Origin: Eledone cirrhosa
Lineage: Eukaryota; Mollusca; Cephalopoda; Octopoda; Eledonidae
Reading direction: 5' to 3'
Length of the DNA: 64,000 nt
NCBI GenBank assembly: GCA_964016885.1
Contig: OZ024741.1
Coordinates: forward strand, 34,362,027 to 34,426,026
Positions 15,501-48,560 of this stretch are shown one piece after another. Within the stretch, counting starts at the first letter, position 1. Each line of letters opens with the position of its first letter. Position numbers and translations under genes: made by a program. The notes under the pieces are model-generated. The model did not search any database, had not been told where the DNA came from, and saw only the letters and a program-made list of their open reading frames with translations.

Positions 15501-17681
15501 ACATGTCCTCACTACCTCACAACATGTCCTCACTACCACACAACATGTCACTACCACACAACATGTCACTACCACACAACATGTCCTCACTACCTCACAA
15601 CATGTCACTACCACACAACATGTCCTCACTACCACACAACATGTCCTCATACCTCACAACATATCACTACCACACAACATGTCCTCACTACCACACAACA
15701 TGTCCTCACTACCTCACAACATGTCACTACCACACAACATGTCCTCACTACCACACAACATGTCCTCACTACCTCACAACATATCACTACCACACAACAT
15801 GTCCTCACTACCACACAACATATCCTAACTACCACACAACATGTCCTCACTACCACACAACATGTCCTCATACCTCACAACATATCACTACCACACAACA
15901 TGTCCTCACTACCACACAACATGTCCTCACTACCTCACAACATGTCACTACCACACAACATGTCCACACTACCTCACAACATATCCTCACTACCACACAA
16001 CATGTCCTCACTACCTCACAACATGTCACTACCACACAACATGTCCTCACTACCTCACAACATGTCACTACCACACAACATATCACTACCACACAACATG
16101 TCCTCACTACCACACAACATGTCTTCACTACCTCACAACATGTCACTACCACACAACATGTCCTCACTACCACAGAACATGTCCTCACTACTTCACAACA
16201 TGTCACTACCACACAACATGTCCTCACTACCACACAACATATCCTCACTACCACACAACATATCACTACCACACACCATGTCCTCACTACCTCACAACAT
16301 GTCCTCACTACCTCACAACATGTCACTACCACACAACATGTCCTCACTACCTCACAACATGTCACTACCACACAACATGTCCTCACTACCTCACAACATG
16401 TCCTCACTACCACACAAGTCCTCACTACCTCACAACATGTCCTCGCTACCTCACAAAACATGTTCTCACTACTTCACAACATATCCTCACTACCACACAA
16501 CATATCACTACCACACACCATGTCCTCACTACCTCACAACATGTCCTCACTACCTCACAACATGTCACTACCACACAACATGTCCTCACTACCTCACAAC
16601 ATGTCACTACCACACAACATGTCCTCACTACCTCACAACATGTCACTACCACACAACATGTCCTCACTACCTCACAACATGTCACTACCACACAACATGT
16701 CCTCACTACCACACAAGTCCTCACTACCTCACAACATGTCCTCGCTACCTCACAAAACATGTTCTCACTACTTCACAACATATCCTCACTACCACACAAC
16801 ATGTCACTACCACACATGTCCTCACTACCACACAACATGTCCTCACTACCACACAACATGTCCTCACTACCACACATGTCCTCACTACCTCACAACATGT
16901 CACTACCACACAACATGTCACTACCTCACAACATGTCCTCACTACCTCACAACATGTCCTCACTACCACACAACATGTCCTCACTACCACACAACATGTC
17001 CTCACTACCACACAACATGTCCTCACTACCACACAACATGTCCTCACTACCACACATGTCCTCACTACCTCACAACATGTCACTACCACACAACATGTCC
17101 TCACTACCACACAACATGTCCACACTATCTCACAACATGTCACTACCACACAACATGTCCTCACTACCACACAACATGTCACTACCATACATCATGTCCT
17201 CACTACCACACAACATGTCCTCACTACCACACAACATGTCACTACCATACATCATGTCCTCACTACCACACAACATGTCACTACTTCACAACATGTCCTC
17301 ACTACCACACAATATGTCCTCACTACCACACATGTCCTCACTACCACACAACATGTCCTCACTACCTCACAACATGTCCTCACTACCTCACAACATGTCC
17401 TCACTACCTCACAAAACATGTCCTCATTACTCACAACATATCCTCACTACCTCACAACATATCCTCACTACCTCACAACATATCCTCACTACCACACAAC
17501 ATGTCCTCACTACCACACAACATGTCCTCACTACCACACAACATGTCCTCACTACCACACAACATGTCCTCACTACCACACAACATGTCCTCACTACCAC
17601 ACATGTCCTCACTACCTCACAACATGTCCTCACTACCACACAACATGTCCTCACTACCACACAACATGTCCTCACTACCTC
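3557..17681. repeat. Giant minisatellite, 21-bp and 18-bp units (~14.1 kb)
   Basis: Units are CCTCACTAC, then CACACAACATGT or CTCACAACATGT (21 bp), with 18-bp forms that lack CCT (CACTACC...) or lack ACA (CCACACATGT). By length there are about 700 units. The + strand is almost without G apart from the ACATGT palindrome in each unit. Rare marker variants (CACAAAACATG, CTCGCTACC, ACTTCACAAC, AAAACGCAAC, CCATACATCATG) recur at fixed spacings and show larger duplications. Unit lengths are multiples of three and lack stops, so very long open frames arise on both strands. The longest one passes through all three repeat frames, so it is not treated as coding. The array probably lies in a 5' intron of the MRL gene. 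Confidence 0.97.
8210..17574 (+). repeat. Two tandem 4,673-bp copies inside the minisatellite
   Basis: 8210-12882 reappears as 12883-17555. Every rare marker compared is offset by exactly 4673: AAAACGCAAC at 8307 and 12980, CCAAACAAC at 8587 and 13260, CAGAACATG at 10561 and 15234, ACCATACATC at 12511 and 17184. Similarity continues to about 17574. An older, less exact relationship links 4.0-8.2 kb to the same blocks (offsets near 3.2 and 3.5 kb). Confidence 0.9.
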
Positions 17682-17682
17682 C

Positions 17683-17900
17683 TCTATGAGAGCCAGGAGA
17701 ATAGGATTGGTTTGGGGACCACCCACCTGAACATTAAATTTTTCACTAAACTCACTGTGTGCAGTCCCTTTACTGACACCCCTACCCTGTACATAGCTTG
17801 CACTGCTCTCATAAGCCACTCACCTACACCTAGTTTACTTAAGGACTACCAGATATCAGATTGTGGTATTCTGTTAAAGGCATTTTCCAGATCTATTTGA
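17683..17900 (-). pseudogene. LINE reverse-transcriptase fragment, motif A region
   Basis: The minus strand reads IDLENAFNRIPQSDIW, stop, SLSKLGVGEWLMRAVQAMYR, then after a frameshift FSEKFNVQVG. This is RT motif A with its catalytic Asp and the segment leading to motif B of a non-LTR retrotransposon, broken by a stop and a frameshift. It abuts the minisatellite edge directly. Clade not assigned (the sequence style is common in Jockey/RTE-like elements). Confidence 0.8.
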
Positions 17901-18160
17901 TAGTATATTTCTAGATATTACACTATATCTGATAGTATATTACTAGATATTACACTATATCTGATAGTATATTACTAGATATTTCTCTATATCTGATAGT
18001 ATATTACTAGATATTACACTATATATGATAGTATATTACTAGATATTACACTATATCTGATAGTATATTACTAGATATTACACTATATATGATAGTATAT
18101 TACTAGATATTACACTATATCTGATAGTATATTACTAGATATTATACTATATCTGAATAT
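17897..18160. repeat. 32-bp AT-rich tandem repeat, about eight copies
   Basis: The unit combines CTAGATATTACACTATATCT and GATAGTATATTA. AGATAT and ATATCT within the unit are complementary, giving small hairpins. Confidence 0.88.
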
Positions 18161-18199
18161 ACCATTGGATCTGAACTGACCTATAACTAAATATTTGCA

Positions 18200-18365
18200 A
18201 TAACTATATCACCACCACTACCACCACCACTACCATTATCACCACCACTATCACTACCACCACCACCACTACCACCACCACTACCACCACCACCACTACC
18301 ACCACCATTACCACTACCATCACCATCACCACCACCACTACCACCACCATCACCACCACCTTCCG
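18200..18365. repeat. (CAC/TAC)n trinucleotide repeat
   Basis: Long ACCACCACTACCACC runs. The minus-strand open frame of Gly/Ser is a product of the repeat, not a gene. Confidence 0.9.
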
Positions 18366-19311
18366 TAGTGACCATTACTTCTCTCCATATCCATACTTTG
18401 CTGTGGTTGCCAATGACAACTGCCTCACAATGCTGAGGTCACTAATAACAAGGATATGACATGTAATACATTCACCCCTTCCTGTTATAGTACACTCCCC
18501 ACTATCACACACCTCTAAAATATAATACCCTCCTCCACCATCTTTCCTACCATAATACACCCCCCCCCCCCCCCATCACTCTTACTATAATACACCACCA
18601 CCATCATCTCTTACTACAATACACTCCCCCACCACTGCATATAAAGTATACTTTTCCCCACTCCTACAATAATTACATCACTAGGAAATACTGAATGAAT
18701 GAATAAATAAAACTAACTGTGTGTGTGTTTGGGATAGTGTGTGTGTGAGAGAGTATGTGTGTGTGAGATAGTGAGACAGTGTGTGTGTGATAGTGAGACT
18801 GTGTGTGTGTGATAGTGAGACTGTGTGCGTGCTAGTGAGACTGTGTATGTGACAGCGAGACTGTATGTATGTATATGTGTGTGTGTGACAGTGAGACTGT
18901 ATGTATGTGTGTGTGTGTGGAGACATTCTTTTTATATCCCCTACAGGAAATAGTAAAACATTCCTTTCTACCTCTACCCTTTCCTCTCTTAAAAACAAAA
19001 AAAAACTTTCTAATTGTCCAAATAATTTTTATTACTTTATATGGAATATCTGTGAAAAATCAGTCTGTCAGGACCTCTTCAACAGGTTTTTGTCACCCTA
19101 TTCAGCTTCTTTGGCCTGCCCTTCACAGTCAGTTGTGAATGTGTTACAGCATCTGTCATATGTCTTCTCTTGGTGTGTATATATATATATCCAGTTGTAT
19201 ACAGTTACTCTAAACTGTAGATCCCACCATCTCAAAGTCCCCTACCTCAGATATATATATATATATATGTATATACACACACACATGCTCATATATACAT
19301 ATATATATACA
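18366..19311. other. Low-complexity spacer, no gene seen
   Basis: A poly-C run near 18558-18574; GTGTGTGTGATAGTGAGACT-type repeats at 18720-18920; TA and CACA blocks at 19170-19310. No splice-flanked coding stretch resembling the missing MRL exons was recognised. Confidence 0.6.
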
Positions 19312-19755
19312 ATGTCACTGGACCGAGACCTTTGGCGGTACTCAGTAACAGAGAAGACCCGCCTTACCTAAATACATAGTAAAACCTACTACAGCCAGTA
19401 GGCATCTCTAACAAAATACCCCCCCACCCCATCCACACCACCCCGTTCTATGTAAAGTTATGTTGGTGCCACACCATCCAGGCCAAAACAAATGAGATCG
19501 TGTAGGTGTCACGACAAAAAAACACACAGTCCATGCTGTAATGTGGCCGTGTAGGCAACACGGTAAAAACCTCCCAGTCCACACTGTAAACGTGGTTGGT
19601 GTTAGGAAGGGCATCCAACTGTAGAAAACCTGCCAGACAGTCCTATGCGAGCAAGACAATCACTCTTGCCTCAAGTGGGACTACCCCCGTCCAAACCCAT
19701 GCAAGCGTGGAACACGGACGTTAAACGTTGATGATGATGATGATGATGATGATGA
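19312..19755 (+). mobile_element. LINE 3' end with (GAT)n tail
   Basis: Starts in the C-terminal coding end (MSLDRDLWRYSVTEKTRLT, stop), then a 3' UTR with two ~48-bp modules (ACACAGTCCATGCTGTAATG and CCAGTCCACACTGTAAACG), GGTTGGTGTTAGGAAGGGC, and an end of GTTGATGATGATGATG. Near-copy of 24197-24640. Confidence 0.85.
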
Positions 19756-19900
19756 TACACTATACATACATGCACCCATTCTACAGCTGTATATCATATA
19801 TGTGAAACTATAAGTAGGTAGGCTAAATATTATTATTTATGTAAGAAATCTATTGCTGCTTTGTTGATGTTATTGTTGTTGTTGTTGTTATTGTTATAAG

Positions 19901-20130
19901 GCGGTGGATTGTCCATATCAGTAGAGCGCCAGACAACGTGCTTCGTGTCATAGAGTTACGGTTCTTTACGGCCTGAGTTCAAATACCACCGAGGTTAACT
20001 TTGTCTTTCATCCTTACGGGGTCGATAAAATAAAGTACCAGTAACACAGTGGGGTCGATTTAATTGACTTTCCCTTCCCCTTCAAATTGCTGGCTTTGTG
20101 CCTAAAGTAGAAACAATTATTATTATTATT
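19901..20130 (+). mobile_element. ATT-tailed tRNA SINE
   Basis: Near full length: head GCGGTGGATTGTCCATATC, B-box-like GAGTTCAAATACC, body TTTGTCTTTCATCCTTACGG and GGTCGATAAAATAAAGTACC, then TTGTGCCTAAAGTAGAAAC and ATT repeats. Confidence 0.87.
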
Positions 20131-20373
20131 TGAAACTTCCTTTCAATTCTGCTTCTTTCCCAAATCATGCCGAGTGTCAACCTGACACCTGAGGCAAAAT
20201 TTGATTATACTCACATTTAACAATGTGTCTAAAGTAGAAACCATTATTTCCATCATTAAAGAATTGATATTTGTTAACCTGGCTAAATCTAATACAGTAT
20301 TTAGTTTGATCCCTTGTGGTTCCAAGTTGAAATATGTCCCACAGTTGTTGATTCTTTACACATTTGTATCCCC

Positions 20374-20709
20374 TTAACCCTTTTGTTACCAACCTGACCA
20401 AAACTGGCTCTGGTTCTATGAAATAAACTATCCATTTTAAACTTTTCAAATTTAAATTAAAATCTTCCAACATAAGTTGGAAATACTTAATAATTTCAGT
20501 AAATCCCTCTTTGATGAGTTGTAGCGCACCTCAGCACTGCACACACTAATTTCATTATCATTATTATTATTATCATAATCTTATATAAGAACCTTACATT
20601 AAGATACTATACTATCTTAGTAATGAAATAATTATTACTTTTAGTAAATCCTTCAAAATTAACTAAAATAGAGTGTATTTCATTCGAAATGCGGTCACAA
20701 AAGGGTTAA
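20374..20709 (+). mobile_element. piggyBac-like MITE with TTAA target duplications
   Basis: TTAA at 20374 and 20706. The internal ends are CCCTTTTGTTACC and, reversed, CCCTTTTGTGACC: 12 of 13 match. Length between the TTAA sites is 328 bp, too short for a transposase. A ~65-bp LINE tail with ATT/ATC repeats (20513-20580) is inserted inside. Confidence 0.7.
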
Positions 20710-20801
20710 TCTCACAGCTATGGTTCCTGTTTTGAACACAACAAAAATATGAGATAAGGTTAATGTAGCTATAACTAGAGTTTATAAGCCTCACTGAATA
20801 T

Positions 20802-21101
20802 TTAACTCTTTCGAGACCACATTTCTAATGAAATACACTCTAATTTAATTAATTAATTAAGGATTTACTAAAATTATTAATTAACCCTTTCATTACCACA
20901 TTTCTAATGAAATACACTCTATTTTAATTAATTAATGAAGAATTTTGAGGGATTTACCAAATTTATTAATTATTTCAGTACTAAGATTGTAACTTAATGT
21001 AAGGTTCTTATATAAAATTATGTGAAAAGATTTTTATTTAAAATGGGTGGTTTTATTTCATAGAACCAGAGATTGTTTTGGCCAGGTTGGTAACTAAAGG
21101 G
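20802..21101 (-). mobile_element. Related TTAA-type MITE pieces, inverted
   Basis: 20881 has TTAACCCTTTCATTACCAC, and the right end at 21101 is the reverse of CCCTTTAGTTACCAACCTGG, matching the left end of the MITE at 20374. The 3' target site is changed (TTTT). A third partial end, TTAACTCTTTCGAGACCAC, lies at 20802. Together with the previous element this forms a large inverted repeat (20374-21101). Confidence 0.65.
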
Positions 21102-21164
21102 TTTTAGACTTCCATCCTGGTCATAATGATCAGGAGGATACTGTCTTATAATCAGCCGCAACCT

Positions 21165-21425
21165 GGTGCAGTCTGCGACTAACCCAGGTTCTGCTGCACG
21201 TTGGGCTAAGGAGGCCAAACTCTTCAAATACTGGTCGCTCTCCGACACGTTTGCGGTTGTACCCTTGGCAGTGGAGACTTCTAATGTCCTCGGCCCTAGG
21301 GATACCTCCCTACTCACCACCATAGGCGCTGAGCTGGCTAGCTGCAGGTGTGAGCCTCGCGAGCTGGAATGGCTTTTTCAGCGTGTCTCCCTTGCCATCC
21401 TCTGGGTAAACACCTCCATTATTGT
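21165..21425 (+). pseudogene. Retrotransposon C-terminal fragment (PLAVET motif)
   Basis: The open + frame carries VVPLAVETSNVLGPRDTSLL and, later, LEWLFQRVSLAILWVNTSII. The F-x-P-x-x-x-E-T-x-G ... L-x-Q-R-x-S-x-A-x-x-x-x-N-x-x-x-I layout is typical of the region after the RT domain in many animal non-LTR elements. It is a third retroelement type, distinct from the other LINEs here. The frames on the opposite strand are shadows. Confidence 0.65.
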
Positions 21426-21683
21426 CATATTCCTCAATTCCAACTATAAAAGCTTTTGGCATAAATGATAAATATTATAGCAACACTATAATGCACACTT
21501 GGCATCAAATTGTCATTACAACATAGGACAAAATGTCTTACAGTGTTTGTTTGAGCTCTGTACTCTAACTTCAAATCCCATGGAGATTTATTTTCACCCA
21601 ATTCCATAGAAAGAGTCAATACCACAAGATATTTTGTTTCAATCTTCATTGATTCTGCCATTCACAACCCTTCCTCAATAATA

Positions 21684-21997
21684 ATGTTTCTACTTTTGGC
21701 ACAAGGCCAGCAATTACCCTAGTGCATTACTGGTACTTTATTTTATCAACCTCATAAGGATTAAAGGCAAGGTTTTTGATTTAGGCACAAGGCCAACACT
21801 TTTGGGGAAAGAGAGGGGAAAGTTGATTAAATTGACCCCAGTACATTACCGGTACTTTATTTTATCAACTCTGTAAGGATGAAAGGCAAAGCTAACCTGG
21901 GTGGGATTTGAAATCAGAATGTAAAGGGCCATAATTCTATGCCACAAAGCATGTTGTCCGATGTTCTACCGATGCTGCCAATCCATCGCCCTAATAA
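21684..21997 (-). mobile_element. Two ATT-tailed SINEs in tandem, minus orientation
   Basis: A truncated copy (21684-21773) is followed by a longer one (21774-21997) ending in the head word GCCAATCCATCGCCCT. A further SINE-end trace with GCCACAAGGGCC (22030-22110) lies between here and the RA exon. Confidence 0.8.
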
Positions 21998-22227
21998 TAA
22001 TAATAATAATAATAATAATGATTTCATTTATTAGCCACAAGGGCCGGCATGTAGGGGACAATACAAAGACAGGGACAGTGGGGGTTTACAATAAGGTACT
22101 AATTTAACAATGAAGATATAAATAATAATAATAATGTGTTGTTTTTATTTGCCACAAGAGTGACAGATGAAGAAATATGAATAACTATTATTTGTATTGA
22201 GAAAATAATGTGTGTTTATATTTTCAG

Positions 22228-43700
<21,473 letters not shown>

Positions 43701-43731
43701 TTGATGTATACAGTTCAAACTACATAGATAT

Positions 43732-43763
<32 letters not shown>

Positions 43764-43894
43764 GGCCATATATACACATACAAACATATATATATATATA
43801 CATATATGTGTATGTGTGTTTTTATACATGCGTGTGTGTGTGTGTGTATATATAATATAATATAATATATATATATATATAAATATATATATAT

Positions 43895-43930
<36 letters not shown>

Positions 43931-44329
43931 TCTATATATTATATTTATATATATATATGAAATATATATGTGCATGTGTGTGTTCATGGACAAAAACACA
44001 CTTGCACGGTAACACACACACACACTCACACACTAAGCAATCATCTTCTCTGTTACTGAAAGAAAAGAAAAGAAACAAAGAGTCAGACTTTCTTGCTTTC
44101 CTTTCTTTGTTTGTTTTCTGTGTGTTTGTTTTTTTTTTGGAGACCATTTTTAATAGAGCACAACAACAACAACAACATCAACATTTCATTGTATTCTCTC
44201 TGTAATGTACTTCAATGTGGGTCAGGACACACATCCTTATCCTCTCAGTAGGATATATACTTGCCATTTTCCCCACCATTCCCAATACACACACACACAC
44301 ATATATACATATATACACACACACATAAA

Positions 44330-44360
<31 letters not shown>

Positions 44361-45053
44361 TATATGTATATATTGATACACACAGGCAGTGAATTGGCAG
44401 AGTCATTAGAATGTCAGATAGAATGTCTTTGTGGTATTCGTTCTGACACTCTGCTCTCTGAGTTCAACTCCCTCTGAGGTCAACTTTGCCTTTCATCCAA
44501 TTTAAGGTCGATAAAAAAAGTACCAGTCAAATACTGGGTCGGTTCTTCCCCAATATCTCTCTCTCACTTCCATTCTCTCACTCTCTCTATCCTTCTGTGG
44601 AAGAAATCTGCTGTATTCAGACCTGGAGAGGGATGGGCTCCACCAGGTTTTAAAATGTGCCCTAGAAACGCTGTATGTCAACATGGCGCCCCTATGACTC
44701 CCTCGGGAGTTACGGGTCCATACATACATACATATTGATACACAATCATAAAGATATATATATATATATATATAGAAAGAGAGAAACATATACATGCATA
44801 TATCGCTACATATGTACACACATAAATGCACACACATACACAAACACACATATGTGTATGAAACAGTCTCATGTTTGAAATGTATTGAGTTGGAAACTTT
44901 CCGTTAACCGAGATTATCCTTACAATTAGAAAACAAGATCTCCCTTGCAAGGATGTTTCAAGATCTAAAAACAAAACAAACACTCCAACAAACAAGGGAT
45001 ATAATTCCAACCATTTCAATTAATCCAAGTGGTGCCACATGTATGTGTGTATG

Positions 45054-45104
<51 letters not shown>

Positions 45105-45800
45105 GTGTGTGAGTTTGTGTTGTGTATGTATATGTGACAACATATGTACACAGACAAACATATAATCATTCGTGTACAGTGTTGTGTACACCCATTTGTT
45201 TATAAATCAGTATTTGCATGTATGTGTACATGTGTGTGCCCTCCCCTCTCATCCTACTCCTCCCTACCTTCTTATAAGATATTGGTGTTTTTGTTTGTTT
45301 TGTTTTTTTGTGTTGCCAAAATGAATGGAAGATAAATAATTAAAAAAACTGAAAAGAAAAAGGAAGTTAAAAAAAAAGCCAAACACGACAAAATCATGTT
45401 TTAGAGACGAGATTTTCAGTTGGAAAAGTTTCAGGTTCAAATAGACTGTGTTCCTTGTCATGTCAACAGCTGTATAAAAGGTTTTATGAGTTCACTTGAA
45501 CTGGAGATCAAATCCTACAATCACACATACACACACACACATATACACACATACACACACACATATATGTATGTAATGTGTGTATATACCAGTTTAGAAG
45601 ATTATCAATAATTAAGGTGTAAACAGCGACCAGCACTCTATTTCAATTTCATTTGGTTTACAAGTCTGGAGATTGTGGCTATTCCTTGAGTCTAGCTGAA
45701 ACTGTTGGGCATTCAACAGTGCATAACATGTGCATGACATAATCAAATATAAATCAGGCTGTTACTGAAACAAGCATAACACAATAAATGAATGGTACAT
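43701..45800 (+). other. Probable 3' UTR and downstream flank of the MRL gene
   Basis: After the stop, the sequence is rich in CACA/TATA microsatellites (43730-43960, 44282-44362, 45052-45110). AATAAA words occur at 44328 and 45783, but neither has clear supporting context, so the polyadenylation site is not fixed. Confidence 0.45.
44385..44540 (+). mobile_element. ATT-family tRNA SINE, diverged
   Basis: GTGAATTGGCAGAGTCATTAG head, GAGTTCAACTCCCTCTGAGG, TTTGCCTTTCATCC, AGGTCGATAAAAAAAGTACC. May lie in the 3' UTR. Confidence 0.8.
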
Positions 45801-45873
45801 TTAACAGTTTCCTTGTTTAATCTTATATATATAGAATGTTCCCTGAAACACTGAGCAATACAATCTCAAAAAC

Positions 45874-45904
<31 letters not shown>

Positions 45905-46120
45905 TATGCAGGCATAAATACATTAATTCACACATGTATCTACATACATGCACAACACACACTCACACATATTTATATATATATATATTTATAAACACAG
46001 ATACATACATATATACATAGGTTCACTGAAAAAAATGGACAGGTGCTTATAAAAATACACATACACAAACACAGATATATATATCCATACATGCATAAAA
46101 ACATACATACATGTGTGTGA

Positions 46121-46156
<36 letters not shown>

Positions 46157-46214
46157 CAGTGGAAAAATGGACAGGTGCTCATTAAGATGCACATACTTAT
46201 CATACATATAAATA

Positions 46215-46246
<32 letters not shown>

Positions 46247-46440
46247 CATGCATATACACACTCTCACATGTATATATATACACACGTGTGTATGGAACTG
46301 ATATATATGTGTGTACTAACTTAAATCTCCATGTCCAATGTAGTCCGATCATTGTGTGTATTAAGTATTTTTCACTGGGGGAGGGGTATCCCCACCCTCA
46401 TTATGTGGGTGGATGTGGGGTCGGTGGTTAAAGGTAAGTT

Positions 46441-46500
46441 TGACCTGACTTCAGGTCAGGTCAGGTCAGTCACATGTCACTGCCACTAGTCATGTGACTA
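46441..46500. promoter_or_regulatory. Clustered AGGTCA half-sites and palindromes
   Basis: TGACCTGACTTCAGGTCA (46441-46458) holds TGACCT and AGGTCA six bases apart, an everted repeat; two more overlapping AGGTCA words follow. A separate inverted pair AGTCACATG / CATGTGACT lies at 46478-46499. AGGTCA is the nuclear-receptor half-site; function here is only a guess. Confidence 0.25.
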
Positions 46501-47508
46501 TTTTTTAACTATATATATATAGATATATATATATACACACACACACATACACATTCACAAAGGTGTGTGTGTGCACGCATATTTATATACATATGCATTT
46601 ATATATATGTATATACATACATGCACATGCATCTATACATGTGTATATATAGTATATGTATATGTATATGCACACACAGACGTGTGCGTGAAAAAGAGAG
46701 TATGTATACACAGTGTATATATATATATTTGCTCTGAAGAGTGGCAGGCGTGTTTTATGTTTTGTGTGGGCAGGGTAGTATTACAGAAGGAGGAAGAGGG
46801 ACAAAGGGTGTGATGCGGGTGTGGTTTGGCTGAGGTTGAGTAGAGACTCATGGACAGATAGATAAACTGGAGAAAAAGGGGTGGTTTTGGTGGTCCTCAG
46901 GCATGGGGAGGGGGTCTCACAACCATACCCCACCCAATTCTTCTCTCACCCCCCCCCCCCCCCCCCCTCCCTCCTGCCTCCACAATATGGAGCTTGGCTG
47001 ATCCAGATCAGACATATAGACTGAACAGTAAAATGTTAAAGAAAGGATAAAGAAGAGGAAAAACAAGGGTTGTGATTATATTCAGTTTGTTATTGTTTTC
47101 CTCTATTATGGTGTGTCTATGTGTGTATATCATTCAACAGCCATAGCTTTCCACAGTTCTGTGTCTGGATCTCCTCCATTGCTTTCTAAGATGTATCTAT
47201 AGGTAGTCCAGTTGTTTGATCAACTGGATTACCTATTCATTGAATGATAGCTTAAAGTGGCTGAGTATTCCACAGACACGTGTACTCTTAGTGTAATCCT
47301 CTGGTAGAATCAGCATGGTATAGTGTGTGCCATGGCTAGACAACCTTTGAATTACAGGTACAGTCCATCCATACAACTTGAACAGCTTCCATCAACCCAA
47401 TTTCACAAGTCTTGGGTTGACTTGAGACTCTGCTCAAAATAATCACTTGTCCAAGGGCTAAACAAACTTCTTAACCATTCTAATCTGTGTTCACATTTTA
47501 ATATACAC

Positions 47509-47530
47509 ACACACTCTATATAGAGTGTGT
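47509..47530. repeat. 22-bp perfect palindrome
   Basis: ACACACTCTAT joined to its complement ATAGAGTGTGT. Confidence 0.9.
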
Positions 47531-47998
47531 TCTTTTTTTAGGGGGCAGATGTTATCACCTGGTTAGCCATCTCTCTTCCTCCCCCACTGCCCTTAATTAA
47601 CGACATACACATATACACAGTCGCTGCAATCAACACAATCTCTCTACCTACCAAACCCCACCATCGCCTCCATACAGAAAGGTATAAACACTGCCTACAT
47701 TTTTATCAATTTATTAGTATTATCAAAGCAAACCAAATGTTTTTTTTCATTTTAGACTGTTCCATTAAAAAACTATTTTGTCTGGTTGGGTCCATTAAAA
47801 TACCAACCCTATACACTAACCTATTACTTTCCTCAAGTCCTTTAATGAGTCAAAATTTCTCAATTTTCATCTATATTTCCTGAGTCTACCTATTAAGTCA
47901 TCAGCCCTTAAATTTCTACCATGTTCTGCTGTATAGCATTAATCAAAAATAAGAAGTGATTATATTTCTTTTAAGAACATATTGGCAAGGAATTCCTT

Positions 47999-48085
47999 AC
48001 AATTACAGTTCTTTTGCTCTGGGTTCAGATCCCTCTGAGTTCGACTTTGCCCTTCATCCTTCCAAAGTCAATAGAATATAATACT
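47999..48085 (+). mobile_element. SINE fragment
   Basis: GGGTTCAGATCCCTCTGAG and TTTGCCCTTCATCCTTCC, middle of the ATT-family SINE. It leads directly into the 77-bp repeat. Confidence 0.65.
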
Positions 48086-48088
48086 ATT

Positions 48089-48395
48089 GGGCTGAGCTTA
48101 ACCCTTTCCCCTCATGTTTGTGCTTTGTACTTTAGGTTAGAAGTTATTTATGGCAACAGACTACTGGGCTGAGCTTAACCCTTCCCCCTCATGTTTGTGC
48201 TTTGTACCTAGGTTAGAAGTTATTTATGGCAACAGACTACTGGGCTGAGCTTAACCCTTTCCCCTCAAGTTTGTGCTTTGTACTTTAGGTTAGAAGTTAT
48301 TTATGGCAACAGACTACTGGGCTGAGCTTAACCCTTCCCCCTCATGTTTGTGCTTTGTACCTAGGTTAGAAGTTATTTATGGTAACAGACTATAA
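48089..48395. repeat. 76-77-bp tandem repeat, four copies in an alternating pattern
   Basis: GGGCTGAGCTTAACCC starts units at 48089, 48166, 48242 and 48319. Copies 1 and 3 share CTTTCCCCTC and TACTTTAGG; copies 2 and 4 share CTTCCCCCTC and TACCTAGG. The array therefore probably grew by duplicating a ~153-bp dimer. Confidence 0.93.
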
Positions 48396-48560
48396 GACTC
48401 GTAAAGTTGCAGTCAGTATTTTCTTACTGTTCTTTATATTCTGACTTCTAATCCTGCCAAATTCAACTTTGCCCCCTCTCGCATCTCTACAGGATTGATA
48501 AAATAAGTACCAGTCATATACTGGGATCAACTCAATAGTAATGCCAATTATTATTGTTAT
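48396..48560 (+). mobile_element. Diverged ATT-family SINE
   Basis: CTTCTAATCCTGCCAAATTC, AACTTTGCCCCCTC, GGATTGATAAAATAAGTACC. Confidence 0.65.

Larger units (their letters stand above)
45801..47998. other. Gene-poor flank with microsatellites
   Basis: TA/CA blocks around 45870-46290 and 46508-46730, poly-C at 46950-46967. 46730-47480 is unique-looking with no recognised coding. Short frames are repeat-derived. Confidence 0.6.

Noticed and set aside
3557..17681. CRISPR-like array (regular short repeats)
   Set aside because: Repeats are contiguous without unique spacers, the host is an animal, and no cas genes are present. It is a minisatellite.
3339..17900. An uninterrupted + strand frame of 4853 codons, with long frames also in the other frames and on the minus strand
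   Set aside because: It follows from a stop-free unit with lengths of 21 and 18 bp. The frame drifts through three different repeat peptides (LTTTQHV, SSLPHNM, PHYHTTC) after 1-2 base changes, and frames on both strands are equally open, so there is no sign of coding selection.
18187..18375. Gly/Ser-rich 62-codon frame on the minus strand
   Set aside because: Translation of a CAC/TAC triplet repeat.
18869..19371. Candidate for the missing upstream RA exon (frames near 18.9-19.4 kb)
   Set aside because: The residues do not resemble the segment that precedes the RA core in MRL proteins, and no phase-compatible donor context was seen.
21018..21323. 101-codon minus-strand frame
   Set aside because: The recognisable retroelement motif (PLAVET, FQRVSLAI) is on the opposite strand; this frame is its shadow.
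44328..45788. AATAAA words as the polyadenylation signal
   Set aside because: Several occur by chance in AT-rich microsatellite sequence; without transcript data none can be chosen.
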